Below are positions 1 to 10,312 of a stretch of DNA of 64,000 bases, piece by piece. The notes below the pieces were generated by a model. The model did no database searches. It saw only the letters and a list, made by a program, of their open reading frames with translations, and was not told the origin of the DNA. How positions within the stretch are numbered: the first letter of the stretch is position 1; each line of letters begins with the position of its first letter. A program made the position numbers and the translations under genes. The stretch comes from Rhizomys pruinosus (taxonomy: Eukaryota; Chordata; Mammalia; Rodentia; Spalacidae), in contig VZQC01013287.1 in NCBI GenBank assembly GCA_009823505.1, positions 2,526,774-2,590,773 of the forward strand. Reading direction: 5' to 3'.

Positions 1-152
1 AAAACAATTTTTTAATTTATTTAAAAGACATTACAGAACCCCACAACTGGACACATACCTTGTCTGTGAATTTCTCAAGCCTAAGTGACACAACTACAAT
101 GCAGCCTGTACACCTAAGGCTCACGCAACATAGAACAAGGGGCCAAGAGGAT

Positions 153-196
153 ACTAATTAACCTTTCAACTCTCACTAATTAACCTTTCAACTCTC
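153..196. repeat. 22-bp exact tandem duplication
   Basis: Two adjacent identical 22-bp units, 153-174 and 175-196 (actaattaacctttcaactctc). No function is evident. The rest of 1-269 shows no gene or recognised repeat. Confidence 0.8.
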
Positions 197-269
197 TTCA
201 TGCAACAGGGGGCCAGGAACTCAAAAGATCATGAATAGCCAAACTGTGGATATTAGAAGTCTATAGACC

Positions 270-402
270 AGCTTTGCGCAGTGGCAGTATCGTAGCCAAT
301 GAGGTTTATCCGAGGCGCGATTATTGCTAATTGAAAACTTTTCCCAATACCCCACCGGGACGACTTGAAATATAGTCGGCATTGGCAAAAAAAAAAAAAA
401 AA
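270..402 (+). pseudogene. U4 snRNA retropseudogene with poly(A) tail
   Basis: The sequence from 270 matches the 5' end of mammalian U4 snRNA (agctttgcgcagtggcagta) and follows it through the U6-pairing stems and 5' stem-loop to 'cattggca' near 386. The real gene would continue into the Sm site and the 3' stem-loop. Here a run of about 16 A follows instead. The unit is flanked by an identical 16-bp duplication (agaagtctatagacca at 255-270 and 403-418). Truncation, A tail and target duplication mark an L1-mobilised RNA copy, not a working snRNA gene. Confidence 0.93.
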
Positions 403-418
403 AGAAGTCTATAGACCA

Positions 419-911
419 TGGACAGGTCGCCTATATTCAGCTTTACTCACCCAGGGCTCAGGGAACATTTCAGAAGAGGGAGCAGAAAGATTACATGAGC
501 CAGGGAGGTGGTACAAGACCATATGGAAATTAGAATCCCACAAGCTCCTGGGATCCTGTTTACATAAACCTACAGCTTTGGTGTCAGCATGCACAAAACT
601 CATGCAAGCTCAACCAGACAAAAACCCAGCATGGAACTTGGAGAAATGGGTAGCAGAACCCAAAGAAATATTGGCAGCTGATTACAGTTGGGTGAGGAAA
701 AACTGACCTTCTTTAAGCAAGACTCCAGATAGGCTGACTAGATAGAGCTCAGTGGATGAATTTGCACTGAGGAACGGTCAGGGAGATTAATTTGGCACAA
801 TAGGCCCTAACACAAATGAAGGAATGTATGAACTCCAGAGGAGGACAGGGGCTGTAGGAGGAGAGGGGCTGTAGGAAGAGGGTGTCTAAAGGTGACTAAG
901 ATTGAGATGTT
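419..911. other. Intergenic, no gene seen
   Basis: No gene is supported. A reading frame of about 110 codons (365-706) starts inside the U4 pseudogene tail and has no recognisable motif. A short purine-rich imperfect repeat (gaggacaggggctgtagg type) lies near 840-885. Confidence 0.5.
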
Positions 912-1069
912 GCCGGGCATGGTGGCGCACGCCTTTAATCCTAGCACTTGGGAGGCAGAGGCAGGCAGATCTCTGTGAGTTCAAGGCCAGCCTGGTCTAC
1001 ATAGTGAGCTCCAGGCCAGCTGTGACTAAAGGAAGACCTGTCTCAAAAAGGCAAAAAAAAAAAAAAAAG
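912..1069 (+). repeat. B1 SINE
   Basis: Complete B1 from 'gccgggcatggtggcgcacg' to 'ctgtctc' plus an A-rich tail. It is flanked by the target duplication attgagatgtt (901-911 and again ending at 1080). Confidence 0.93.
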
Positions 1070-1097
1070 ATTGAGATGTTATGTATGAAATACACAA

Positions 1098-1319
1098 AAA
1101 TTGTATTAAAAATTTTTTAATTTATTTTGTGTGTATGAGTGTTATGTATGTAAGTATATCCATGTCATGCAGTACCTCAGAGGACAGAGAGGGCTTCAGA
1201 TCCCCTGGAACTGGAGCTATAGGAGGTTGTTAGCTGCCATGTGGGTGGTAGGATTTGCGAGTAGGTCTTCTGTAAGAACAGCAAGTGCTCCCAACCACTG
1301 ACCCATCTCCCTAGCCCCT
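1098..1319 (-). repeat. B2-type SINE, diverged
   Basis: Reverse-oriented B2: T/A-rich tail end at left, 'catgtgggtg' and 'ccatctccctagcccc' at the right (5') end. Older than the 1572-1801 copy. Confidence 0.75.
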
Positions 1320-1371
1320 GGAGTAAATTTTTGGTCATAACAATTTCCCAGTATCTATTTCACAAATTTTG

Positions 1372-1491
1372 TTTGTTTTTGTTGAGAGAAGGCCTCACTA
1401 GGTAGCTGTGGCCAGCCTAGAGCTTGCTGGGATCTACTTGCTCTGCCTCCCTAGTACTAGGAGTAAAGCATGCACCACTGTACCCAACCAC
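1372..1491 (-). repeat. B1-like SINE, old
   Basis: Degraded reverse B1: 'gagagaaggcctcactaggtag', 'ctgcctccctagtactagg', 'catgcaccactgtaccc'. Confidence 0.6.
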
Positions 1492-1571
1492 ATACTGAAT
1501 TTTTGAAATTTTAGCTTCATGGAAGAGAAATTGGTGACTGAGGGTCTAGAGACAAATGTTCTTTTTTTAAA

Positions 1572-1801
1572 AATACTTTTTAAATTTTTATTTATTTTTT
1601 TGTATGTGTATGAATGTACTGTCTGCATGTAGGTCTGTGCACCGTGTCGTACAGTGCCTCGGAGGTCAGAAGAGGGTGTCGGATTCTCCTGGAACTGGAG
1701 TCAAAGACGGTTCTCAGCTGCCATGTGGGTGCTGGGGATCGAACCCGGGTCCTCTGCAAGAGCAGTCAGCGCTCTTAACCGTTAGGCCATCTCTCCAGCC
1801 C
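1572..1801 (-). repeat. B2 SINE
   Basis: Full reverse B2 ending in 'ccatctctccagccc'. Flanked by the target duplication gacaaatgttcttttt (from 1551 and from 1802). Confidence 0.92.
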
Positions 1802-2033
1802 GACAAATGTTCTTTTTAACAAATGTTTTTCGATGTCTTTAGGAATTTTTCACTAGTTTTCTGTTTTTCTTCCTTTTATAAATTGCTTTTAAGTTCCATA
1901 ATTATACCCAATTCATTGACATAAACTCAAACAGAACTCTGAATGTTGAATTGTGAGTTTTCTGCTAATTAACTGTCCTCAAACTAAGTTAAATCTATAG
2001 GTTATATATATGAATATTAAACAAGGACCAATT

Positions 2034-2380
2034 GTGGTGGTTTGAATGAGAATGTCCCCCAAAGGCACCAAGTATTCAGACATTTTGTCCCCAGATGGTG
2101 GTGCTGTTTTGGGTGGTCTTAGAAGGTGTGGCTATGCAGGAGAAAACTTAGAGAGTTCTTAAAGCCTTGCCAATCTCCCCTTGCACTCTACTTCCTGTGC
2201 TTGCTTGCAGATGTGAACCTCCACTTTCCACTCCTGCTCTGACACCTCCTGCCACCACACCTCCCCACCATGATGGACTCTAATTCCCCTGGAACCGTAA
2301 GTTCAAATAAACTCTTCCTTTTAGAAGTTCTCTTGGTCGTAGTATTTCTGTCACAGCAACAGAAAAGTGACTAATACACC
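2034..2380 (+). repeat. Muroid interspersed repeat (family X), 3' end 'acagcaacagaaaagtgacta'
   Basis: About 350 bp from 'tggtggtttgaatgagaatg' to 'gtgactaatac'. The terminal motif recurs reversed at 16105-16135 and in a related form at 33500-33535. I know this motif from common mouse interspersed repeats but do not assign a family name. 1802-2033 and 2381-2684 show nothing recognisable. Confidence 0.6.
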
Positions 2381-2684
2381 CATGTTACCTTTGACAGTAT
2401 GCTTAATTCACTTTTTCCCAGAATATCCAGTATATTGTAAGGTGAATTATCATCTCAGTTTTGTATTCTTGTGTAAATTATCTGATAGTATGTCATTTTA
2501 TAGGTACTGATTTATTCACTTGGGCATCTAGATATCAAGATATCATATTTCCATTAAAAATGTTCACTTTTATTAATAAATTTTAGAGGACCCTTGGAAA
2601 TCCATTTGAAGAACCAGATTTGAGGTTTAGATTCCACTTTATTTTGTATCATTTCTGTTGTTATTGCTTTAAGAAAATTATAGC

Positions 2685-2816
2685 CAAAACTGGGTGTGGT
2701 AACTTTAATCCCAGCAGAGGCAGGTGGGCAGATCTCTCAAGGCTAGCCTGGTCTACATAGGAATTCAAGACTACCTGGAGTCACAAAGAGATCCTGTCTC
2801 AAAACAAAAAAAAAAC

Positions 2817-2864
<48 letters not shown>

Positions 2865-2960
2865 AGGAAGGAAGGAGGAACGGAAGGAGAAGGGGAAGGG
2901 GAAGAAGGGGAAGGGGAAGGAAAGGACAAATGAAAGGAAAGGAAAAAGAAAGAAAAAAGA
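2685..2960 (+). repeat. Degraded B1 followed by a purine (GA/GGAAA) tract
   Basis: B1 body at 2685-2806, then (GA)n from 2820 and GGAA/GAAA-rich sequence to about 2960, grown from the SINE tail. Confidence 0.75.
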
Positions 2961-2969
2961 AAAGAAAAT

Positions 2970-3193
2970 TATAGCCAGGTGCAGTGGCCCATATCTTTAG
3001 TCCTAGCACTCAGAGAGGCAGAAGCAGGTAGATCTGAGTGTGCCAGCCTGGTTACGTTGAGAGTTCAGGCCAGCCAGGACTACATAGTGAGATCCTGTCC
3101 CCCCAAAATAAAATGAAATGGAAGGAAGGAAGGAAGGAAGGAAGGAAGGAAGGAAGGAAGGGAAGGAAGGAAGGAAGGAAGGAAGGAAGGAAG
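2970..3193 (+). repeat. B1-like SINE followed by (GGAA)n
   Basis: B1-like body at 2970-3105. From about 3119 to 3193 there is a nearly pure tetranucleotide GGAA array. Confidence 0.75.
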
Positions 3194-3194
3194 A

Positions 3195-3395
3195 TTGGTT
3201 GGTTCAGTGGTTAAGAGCACTTGCTGCTCTTACAGAGGACCCAAGTTTGATTCCCAGAACCCACATGGCAGCTAACAATTAACTGCAGCTCCAATTCCAG
3301 GGGATCTGATGCCCTCTTCTGACCTCCAAGATCACTGCATGACACTGGTACACTTACATGCAGGCAATACACTCATACAAATAAAATAAAAATCA
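3195..3395 (+). repeat. B2 SINE
   Basis: Forward B2: 'tggttcagtggttaagagca', 'cccacatggcagctaac', tail 'catacaaataaaataaaaa'. Confidence 0.8.
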
Positions 3396-3404
3396 TAAAA
3401 TATA

Positions 3405-3586
3405 CTAGGCTTGATGATACACATCTTTAATCCCAGAACCCAGGAGGCAGAGGCAGGTGGATCTCTGTTCATTCAAGGCTAGCCTGGCCTACATAATGAG
3501 TTCCAGGCCATCTGGGGCTACAGGGAGACCCTGTCTCAAAAAAAGACCAAAAAAAAAAAATCATAAACTATTTAGAAAGAAAGAAA

Positions 3587-3643
<57 letters not shown>

Positions 3644-3690
3644 AAAAAAGAAAGAAAGAAAAAAAGAAAGAAAGAAAAAAAGAAAAAGAA
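3405..3690 (+). repeat. B1 SINE followed by (GAAA)n
   Basis: Forward B1 at about 3405-3560, then a GAAA array at 3574-3690 with AAAAAG interruptions. Confidence 0.85.
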
Positions 3691-3805
3691 AATTATGTGT
3701 CTGGCACATAGTTTCTATTCCTAGTACTTTAGGAGGCTGAGGCAGAAGGATCACAAGTTCAAGGCAAGGCAAGCCTCAACTACATAGACCTTATTTCAAA
3801 AACCA
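3690..3805 (+). repeat. B1-like SINE, old
   Basis: 'ctagtactttaggaggctga', 'ggatcacaagttcaaggc' and an A-rich end identify a diverged 7SL-type SINE. Confidence 0.6.
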
Positions 3806-4652
3806 AAAAGAAAAGCAAAAGAAAACTGTCAAATTATGTATTGTTTTAATATCCCACACTGACCTGAGTTCTACAGGTTAGATTTAGAGATCTATAACAA
3901 GCCAGTGGGACACTAGGAAGAAAAATGCAGGGTTGCACACAGCACCGGGAAACAGAGTCACAAATAAAGCCTGAGGTACATGGAAGACCCTGTCTTTAAA
4001 AAAAAAAAAGAACTGAGGGGGAGGAGGGACAGGGAAGCAAAATGGGAAGAGTGGCAGGAGGGGTGGGAAGCGATGCACAGGCAAAGGACAGGAAAGCTGC
4101 CGCCGGGCAGGAAGTCACGACAAAGAAAAGGGCGATGAATGGCCACATTTTCTCTGAGTCCTATTCCTGTTTCCACTGCTCAGAGTTCATTCTGGGTGGA
4201 GTTAAAACCCCAGTCCTTTATATTGCATCATCCAAAGACTTGGGCAATTGTTTGTGAAATGGGATACCTTGCTCTTTGATGTACTGTTTCATCAAAGGCC
4301 AGGAATTCCAAATGCATGACTGATACGGCAGCTGCCAAGAACCCAGGATAAGCAACTAGTCAGCCGCAGGCAGCAGAATCATGTAGGCCCCAGAGCAGTT
4401 GGCCAGCTGTGATGATGTCCAAGTCAAAACAGCCAGCCGCGGGGTCTAGGAAACCTGAGAAAGCGCCCATCCTAAGACGCCTCTCTCTGATGGATGGGTG
4501 CCTCTCATAAGATGTAGAGCACAAGAAATTCTGCTTACTCTGAGCTCCTTCCCAGTATTCTCGAAGGCAGTGTGACATGTTAGCTGTGGTAACCAAATGC
4601 CTCCCAATCCAGCTTTCATTCTGTGTGCATCTGACACAATCTCTGCTCACTT
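3806..4652. other. Intergenic, no gene seen
   Basis: Mostly unique sequence with a short B1-like remnant ending in an A run near 4000. Small reading frames on both strands lack motifs or splice context. Confidence 0.5.
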
Positions 4653-4668
4653 AAAAAGAATTACATTA

Positions 4669-4919
4669 TGGGCTGGAGAGATGGCTCAGTGGTTAAGAGC
4701 ACTGACTGCTCTTGCAGAGGACCCAGGTTCAAATCCCAGCACCCACATGGTGGCTAAGAACTGTCTCATGCCTGGTGTGGTGGCACACGCCTTTAATCCC
4801 AGCACTAGAGAGGCAGAGGTATGTGGATCTCTGTGAGTTCAAGGCCAGCTTGGTCTACATAGAGAGTTCCAAACCACCTGGGACTAAAGGGAGACCCTGT
4901 CTCAAAAAGACCCCCCCCA
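4669..4919 (+). repeat. Chimeric B2-B1 SINE, copy A
   Basis: A B2 5' region (gggctggagagatggctcag through 'tggctaagaactgtctca', about 100 nt with the tRNA-like box sequences) runs directly into a B1 body starting 'tgcctggtgtggtggcac' and ending 'ctgtctcaaaaagac'. One 16-bp target duplication (aaaaagaattacatta, 4653-4668 and 4920-4935) encloses both halves, and no B2 3' part follows. The unit therefore inserted as a single RNA. The same joint recurs at 10.3, 36.4, 37.3 and 52.4 kb. Confidence 0.88.
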
Positions 4920-5157
4920 AAAAAGAATTACATTACACAATGTCTGAGATAAAGCAGTGGAAGCTAGTTTCTTTATATTCCATGTAAGACATGCTATATC
5001 ATCTATGGTTTAAGTAATAATTTATTCTGTGACAATTGTGTACATTTATCAGAGGATTCAAATATGCAGCTTTCACAAGGAAGTAAGCTATTGGTAAATT
5101 GCTCCTTAGAAGAACAAAGCAAAGAAAAAAAAGAGAAAAAAAAGAAGAAGAAAGCAG

Positions 5158-5465
5158 GGGGCTAGAGAGACAGCCTAGCAGTTAAAACACTGACTGAAAT
5201 TGGTTTTACATGAAGGATGCTTGTATTCATTTCTTATTACTTATTATTTTAAAAATTAAAAATAAAATAAAATAAAATAAATAAAAACACTGACTGTTCT
5301 TGCAGAAGACCCAGGATCAAATCCCAGCACCCACATGGTCACTAATAAGTGTCTATAATTCCAGTTCCAGGAGATCTGGTACCCTCTTCTCCTCTGGCAT
5401 TGCACAACACTGGTGCACTTATGCATGCAGTCCATACATTCATACACATAAATAAAAATAAATAA
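5158..5465 (+). repeat. B2 SINE split by a small retro-insertion
   Basis: B2 5' part to 5196, an 87-bp foreign segment (5197-5283), then the B2 remainder ending 'acacataaataaaaataaat'. The target duplication aaaacactgactg is at 5184-5196 and 5284-5296. Confidence 0.85.
5197..5283 (+). mobile_element. 87-bp retro-insertion with A-rich tail
   Basis: A non-SINE segment (aaattggttttacatgaagg onward) ending in a long AAAAT-rich tail, bounded by an exact 13-bp target duplication. A heavily 5'-truncated L1 3' end is one possibility; the source is not identified. Confidence 0.75.
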
Positions 5466-5539
5466 AAGAGAACAAAGCAGATTTTCACAATAGGAAATTT
5501 AAAGTCAAGCTGGATTATCACCTAGTTATCTCTGATTAT

Positions 5540-5690
5540 ATAGTGGTGATAAGTACTGTGCCTATAATCTCAGCATTTAGGAGGAGAAGGCAACAGGGTC
5601 AGGTGTTCAAGGTCTTTCTCTGCTACACAGCAAGTTCAAGACCAGGCCGTCCTATAAGATCTTGTCAAAAACAAAACAAAACCACAAAAA
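5540..5690 (+). repeat. B1-like SINE, old
   Basis: Degraded B1: 'gtgcctataatctcagcatt', then 'aggtgttcaaggtc' and an A-rich end. Confidence 0.55.
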
Positions 5691-6305
5691 CAACCTCTAG
5701 AAGAGGGAAACTCATTCCTGTTTTTCTGCTCAGTGAACCCTCTCTCATCTTAGGCAAGGAGATAAGTGACATTTATAGGTGGGTGTGAATAAAGGTCACT
5801 GTTCACAGGCGGTCCCTGGTTTCTCTTCCTCCTCCTGCTCAGATCCCACCCGGATGGGGCTCTTTTGGGTATTTCATTCATTCAAGGAGTTGAGTGCACC
5901 AGAATGGTGCGCCTTAGGCAGGACAGATAAAGAGAAGGGATGCCACACGCTCTGCTGTGTTCTAAGCTATTTGGTCAAATAATTCAGGAGCCCCAGAAGG
6001 ACAGAGTACTAGCTTGCTTCAATGGACAAGAGCAGTATGTGACTCTCTATTCCTTTCCATGAGTCTAGGGGTGGTGGTCATACTTCTCATGGTCTCTAGG
6101 TGATATAGTGTCATTTGGGGGTGACTGTACATATCTCTTCAGAAAAATCTAAGATTTCATCTTTGTTTTATACCATTTTTGTCATCCTATAATATAATCT
6201 AACCAAGGAATTAATAGTCAATGGCTTACATTGCAGGGCTTATTTTAAACAGAGAAAAGCCACAGCAAATGGAGTAAAGCTGTTAGGAACTCTACGGAAA
6301 AGAAA
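5691..6305. other. Intergenic, no gene seen
   Basis: Apparently unique sequence. Short reading frames only, without recognisable product or splice context. Confidence 0.5.
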
Positions 6306-6309
6306 AAAT

Positions 6310-6433
6310 TGCCAGGCATGATGGTACATGCTCTTAATCCCAACAGAGACAGATCTCTGGGAGTTGGAGGCCAGTTTGGTCTACATAGAGAGTTCTAAGC
6401 CAACCTGGGCTATATAGTAAGAACTTATCTCAA

Positions 6434-6509
<76 letters not shown>

Positions 6510-6515
6510 GACAGC
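6310..6515 (+). repeat. B1 SINE followed by (GAAA)n
   Basis: Forward B1 (gccaggcatgatggtacatg) to about 6433, then about 20 units of GAAA. The sequence at 6511-6645 becomes an irregular GA/CAGA-rich stretch that looks like read error over the same array. Confidence 0.8.
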
Positions 6516-6759
6516 AAGACAGAGACAAGAAGACCGAAGTCCAGGGCAGAACAGACAACCTACCGAAAGCAAGACGCAGCCAGAACGAAAGCCAGAAACG
6601 AAAGAAAGAAGACAGAAAGCAGAACAGACGCGCAACGCCCTTGAATGGGGCTCTGTGTGGGTGCTAATCCAGCTTCTTCCATTTCATTGCATTCCTGCTT
6701 TGATTTGCCTTGGAGGGCGGTAGAGGGAAGGGGAAGATTTAGCCATCTCCCAATCTCAT

Positions 6760-6903
6760 TTCTTTTTTGAGATAGGGTCTCACTGTAGCCCCAGCTCCCT
6801 TGCAACTTATTATGTTGGCTAGGCTGGGCTTGAACTCACAGAGATCTGTCCTGCTCTGCCCCCTGAGTGCTGGGATTAAAGGCATGCGCCACCACACCTG
6901 ATT
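6760..6903 (-). repeat. B1 SINE
   Basis: Reverse B1 from 'ttttttgagatagggtctca' to 'catgcgccaccacacctga'. Confidence 0.88.
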
Positions 6904-7047
6904 CCAATCTATTTCCTAAGGATTTTTAAGGACAGCCCTTGAAAATCATTCATTCTTCTGGTATAAAGGACATGTTACTTTGATGACAAATGTATGCCAT
7001 CTTGCTCTTCTCTGGGAGAACTATTGTCTCTTGGGAGGAAGTAGTAG

Positions 7048-7232
7048 TTGTTTTTTTTTTTTTTGTTTTTTTTTTTTTTTTTTTTTTTGGTCTTTTTGAG
7101 ACAGGGTCTCCCTGTAGCCCCAGCTGTCCTGGAACTCACTCTGTAGACCAGGCTGGCCTTGAACTCACAAAGATCCACCTGCCTCTGCCTCCCAAGTGCT
7201 AGTATTAAAGGTGTGCACCATCACGCCCGGCG
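7048..7232 (-). repeat. B1 SINE with long T-rich (A-tail) end
   Basis: T runs at 7049-7088, then 'ggtctttttgagacagggtc' to 'catcacgcccggc'. The following 7233-7724 shows no gene. Confidence 0.92.
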
Positions 7233-7724
7233 CAAAGTAAGTATTTTTAAAAACATACTTAAAATTTGTTTGTTTGTTTGTTTTTCCTTTGAGAACTTGT
7301 TTGTCTGGGGTTAAGTGATTCCCAGGGAAGAGCAACACAGCCATCCTCCCTTCCTGGCTCTCTGACAATCCCAGCATTAGATTCTGCACTGTTTCCTGTG
7401 TTGTGAATTTGAATTTCTAGGCAACAAAGATAACAAAGTCAGAACAGTGTGACTTCCTATTTCCACCTCTATTTAAAAGGTGGGGGGTGGTGTGGAAACT
7501 TAGATAAAGAGTCTACCGGTTGTCAAAAGTGTTTATGTACATTGTCTAAATCAATTGTACTGTTGACTATAGGTAGGTTTATTATTTCTTTCAAAAAGAT
7601 AAGGTTACTACCTGTGCAGGATGAAGATGAGGGTTATCCAGCAGAAGCTGCAGTTTTCCTAATGACAGCCATAACTCATCCAGTGGATTTGAGTAAAATG
7701 CCATCTAAAGAAAAAAAAAGTAAG

Positions 7725-7840
7725 GTTCCAGGTGGTGACACACACCTGTAATCCTGGAGTTCAGGAGGTTGAGGCAGGAGGATCATAAGTTTGAGGTTAG
7801 CCTAGGATACATAGTGAGATCTTTTCTCAAGAAAAAAAAG
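7725..7840 (+). repeat. B1-like SINE, old
   Basis: 'ccaggtggtgacacacacct', 'ggaggttgaggcaggaggat', then an A tail. Confidence 0.65.
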
Positions 7841-7884
7841 TTAAGGTATAATATTTAAATTTCTCTTTTATTTTTCATGTTTTA

Positions 7885-8075
7885 ACTTTTTTATTATTAC
7901 TGTGTATGTGTGCACTCATGGTATGTATATTGGAGTGTGTGCATGGCACTGTGCATATGTGGAGCTTAGGACACATTGGTGAAGTCACATCAGCTTTACT
8001 CAAGTTCTGGGGATGGAACTCAGGTCATCAGGCTTGTACAGCAAGCTCATTTACCCCCACCTTCTCTTTGCCAGC
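7885..8075 (-). repeat. B3-type SINE
   Basis: Reverse element with 'ctggggatggaactcaggtc' and 'atcaggcttgtacagcaagc', typical of the B3 branch of tRNA-derived rodent SINEs. 8076-8594 holds only a short B1 remnant with an A run near 8130-8190. Confidence 0.65.
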
Positions 8076-8594
8076 CCTTAATCCTCTCTTTTGTTAGCAG
8101 TTTTGCAGGGAAACCCTCCCTTCTTGTGCAGTTCCTATAGCTTGAGAGGCAGGGCAAGACCCTGTCTTGGAAAGACAAAAAAAAAAAATTACTTTGCAGG
8201 AATTTGAACTTTCAAAAACATTTAAGAAACAGTCTTTGTACTACAAGGTGAGGAACACTTTAATGCCTCCTTATTAGCTCATACCAGCATGTAAAAAAAA
8301 TCTTGGCAAGAATGTGACATTCTTGGCACCTACAAATAGACTGGTTTCTGTCCTTCTCTCACTAGGCTAAAAAGCTCCTTTCACTTCTCAAAGGTGTGTG
8401 GTTAAGAAAATAGGCACACAAAATTGAAGTGTCGGTCACAGAACTTCACTTGAGGATTTCAGAACACATATTCCTTAAAGCTGAGCTGATGACTTAAGAG
8501 AACACTTTCATATTTAATGACTATACTATAGAAATAAATAATTTGTCATTAAATAGTACAAAGTTTAAAATTTATAATAAGTAAAACTTTTGTG

Positions 8595-8750
8595 CTAGGT
8601 GTGGTGGCACACACCTTTAATTTAACCCAGCATTTGGGAGGCAGAGGCAGGTGGATCTCTGTTAGTTCAAGGCCAGCCTGGTCTATAGAGCAAGTTCTAG
8701 GCCAGCTGAGACTACAGGGAGAACTTGCCAAAAAAAAAAAAAAAAAAAAG
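8595..8750 (+). repeat. B1 SINE
   Basis: Forward B1 'gctaggtgtggtggcacaca' with an A tail at about 8730-8750. Confidence 0.88.
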
Positions 8751-8756
8751 GAAAAT

Positions 8757-8988
8757 TTTTCTTTTTTTTTACTTTATTTATTATTTTATGTGTATGAGTG
8801 CACTGTCTGCATGTAGGTTTGTGCACCCATGTCGTACAATGCCACGGAGTTCAGAAGAGGGCATTGGATTCCCCTGGAACTGAAGTTAAAGACAGTTCTT
8901 AGCCACCATGTGGGTGCTGGGAATCGAACCCGGGTCCTCTGAAAGAGCAGTTGGCGCTCTTAACCACTGGGCCATCTCTCCAGCCCCC
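8757..8988 (-). repeat. B2 SINE
   Basis: Reverse B2 abutting the previous B1 tail. Ends 'ccatctctccagccccc'; approximate target duplication aggaaaattttt on both sides. Confidence 0.9.
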
Positions 8989-9204
8989 AGGAAAAATTTT
9001 CTATAGAAGAAAATTTCAACATAAATAACATATTTAATCTCTATGCATAATTAAATTTCTGCTAATGATTAAAGTGAGGGACTTATCTCAAAGTTGCTTT
9101 TCTGTACTGTAACAGAAACCATGTACTTAGCCACCCATTCCATATCTGTGAACATTATAATCTATATATTGTTATTGTCAACCTTTCTGTTCTCTTTTTT
9201 GAAA

Positions 9205-9300
9205 AGATTGATTTATTTATATTTTTGTATGTGAGTGTTTTGCCTGCATGTATGTATGTGCACTCTTATTCTTACTCTGCAATGCTGTGTGGCTAGTTTA
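9205..9300 (-). repeat. B2-type fragment
   Basis: 'gatttatttatatttttgta' and 'ttttgcctgcatgtatgtat' match the 3' half of a reverse B2; the 5' half is missing. Confidence 0.5.
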
Positions 9301-9339
9301 CTGGTAACTACAATACAATGATATGAGCATCTAGCCTTT

Positions 9340-9346
9340 CTTTTTT

Positions 9347-9442
<96 letters not shown>
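9340..9442. repeat. (CTTT)n microsatellite
   Basis: About 24 uninterrupted TTTC units between a short unique segment and a reverse B1. Confidence 0.95.
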
Positions 9443-9469
9443 TTCTTCCCTGCCTTCCTTTCTTTCATC

Positions 9470-9725
9470 TATCTATAGCCCCAGCTGGCCTGGAACTCAC
9501 TATATAGATCAGGCTGGCTATGAACTCACAGAGATTCACCTGCCTCTCTGCCTCTCAAGTGCTGGAATTAAAGGTATGTGCCACCACGCCCAGCCTATTT
9601 TTTCTATCTGGAGAGAGAGTTTCACATAGCTCAAGGTGGATTTGGTCTCACTAAGTAGCATAGAATGACTGACCTTGATCCTCCTGCCTACCGCTCTCAA
9701 TTGCTAGGATTTCAAGCCCATGTCA
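9470..9725 (-). repeat. B1 SINE plus older B1-like SINE
   Basis: Reverse B1 to 'ccaccacgcccagcc' near 9595, followed by a much more diverged reverse B1-like unit to about 9725. 9726-10030 shows nothing recognisable. Confidence 0.75.
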
Positions 9726-10030
9726 GCCTTCTAGGCACCTCCCTACTCTAAACTGGTCCCAGTTGCTTCCTGAGAGGCAAAGTGGAGGCTGCCCAGGAAG
9801 CATAGGGAGACAGATTCAGGGGAGCAATGGGCTGTGAGGTGCATTTACCCATTCCACCAACCACATCACATTACACTGTTTTATACTTCAGAAAAGAGAA
9901 ATATTAGTCAAAGGAGAGTCAACCTTGCAGAGTTTAGAAACTTAACTCATATAAACAATCTGGTACAATTCTAACCTTAATAGTTACACGTATGTGGCCA
10001 GTTTTCTTTATTTACTAGCTATAGAACAAC

Positions 10031-10117
10031 GAATGCATAATCTTTTTTTTCAAATTCAATGTTTTATTGAAGCTCAGAATGCATAATCTTTTTTTTTTTT
10101 TTAGAATGCATAATCTT
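10031..10117 (-). pseudogene. Tail-only processed mRNA fragment with triplicated target site
   Basis: The 14-15-bp target 'gaatgcataatctt' occurs three times (10031-10044, 10076-10090, 10103-10117). Between the first two lies, on the - strand, only about 25 nt of transcript sequence containing AATAAA followed about 13 nt later by an A run: the extreme 3' end of a polyadenylated mRNA. Between the second and third lies only an A(T) run. The source gene is unidentified. Confidence 0.7.
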
Positions 10118-10312
10118 AATATTGAGAGATTAAGGTCCCTCTATAAAGGAGAAAATGCTCAAAATGATTTCCAACTTGGTAATCAAAATTTGTGATTTTT
10201 CTCCCTCAGATACAGGGAATCAAGAACTTTGAATGCTATTAACATGTCTACACATTTTGACAGGCTAAGTGACTTATTAGGGCACTTATATCCCTTCCTA
10301 AGTACATTTAAA

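Noticed and set aside
270..402. Functional U4 snRNA gene
   Set aside because: Sm site and 3' stem-loop missing, A tail and target duplication present, no snRNA-type promoter seen.
3572..3772. Phe/Leu/Ser-rich and Lys/Glu/Arg-rich frames over the GAAA array
   Set aside because: Translation of a microsatellite and SINE tail.
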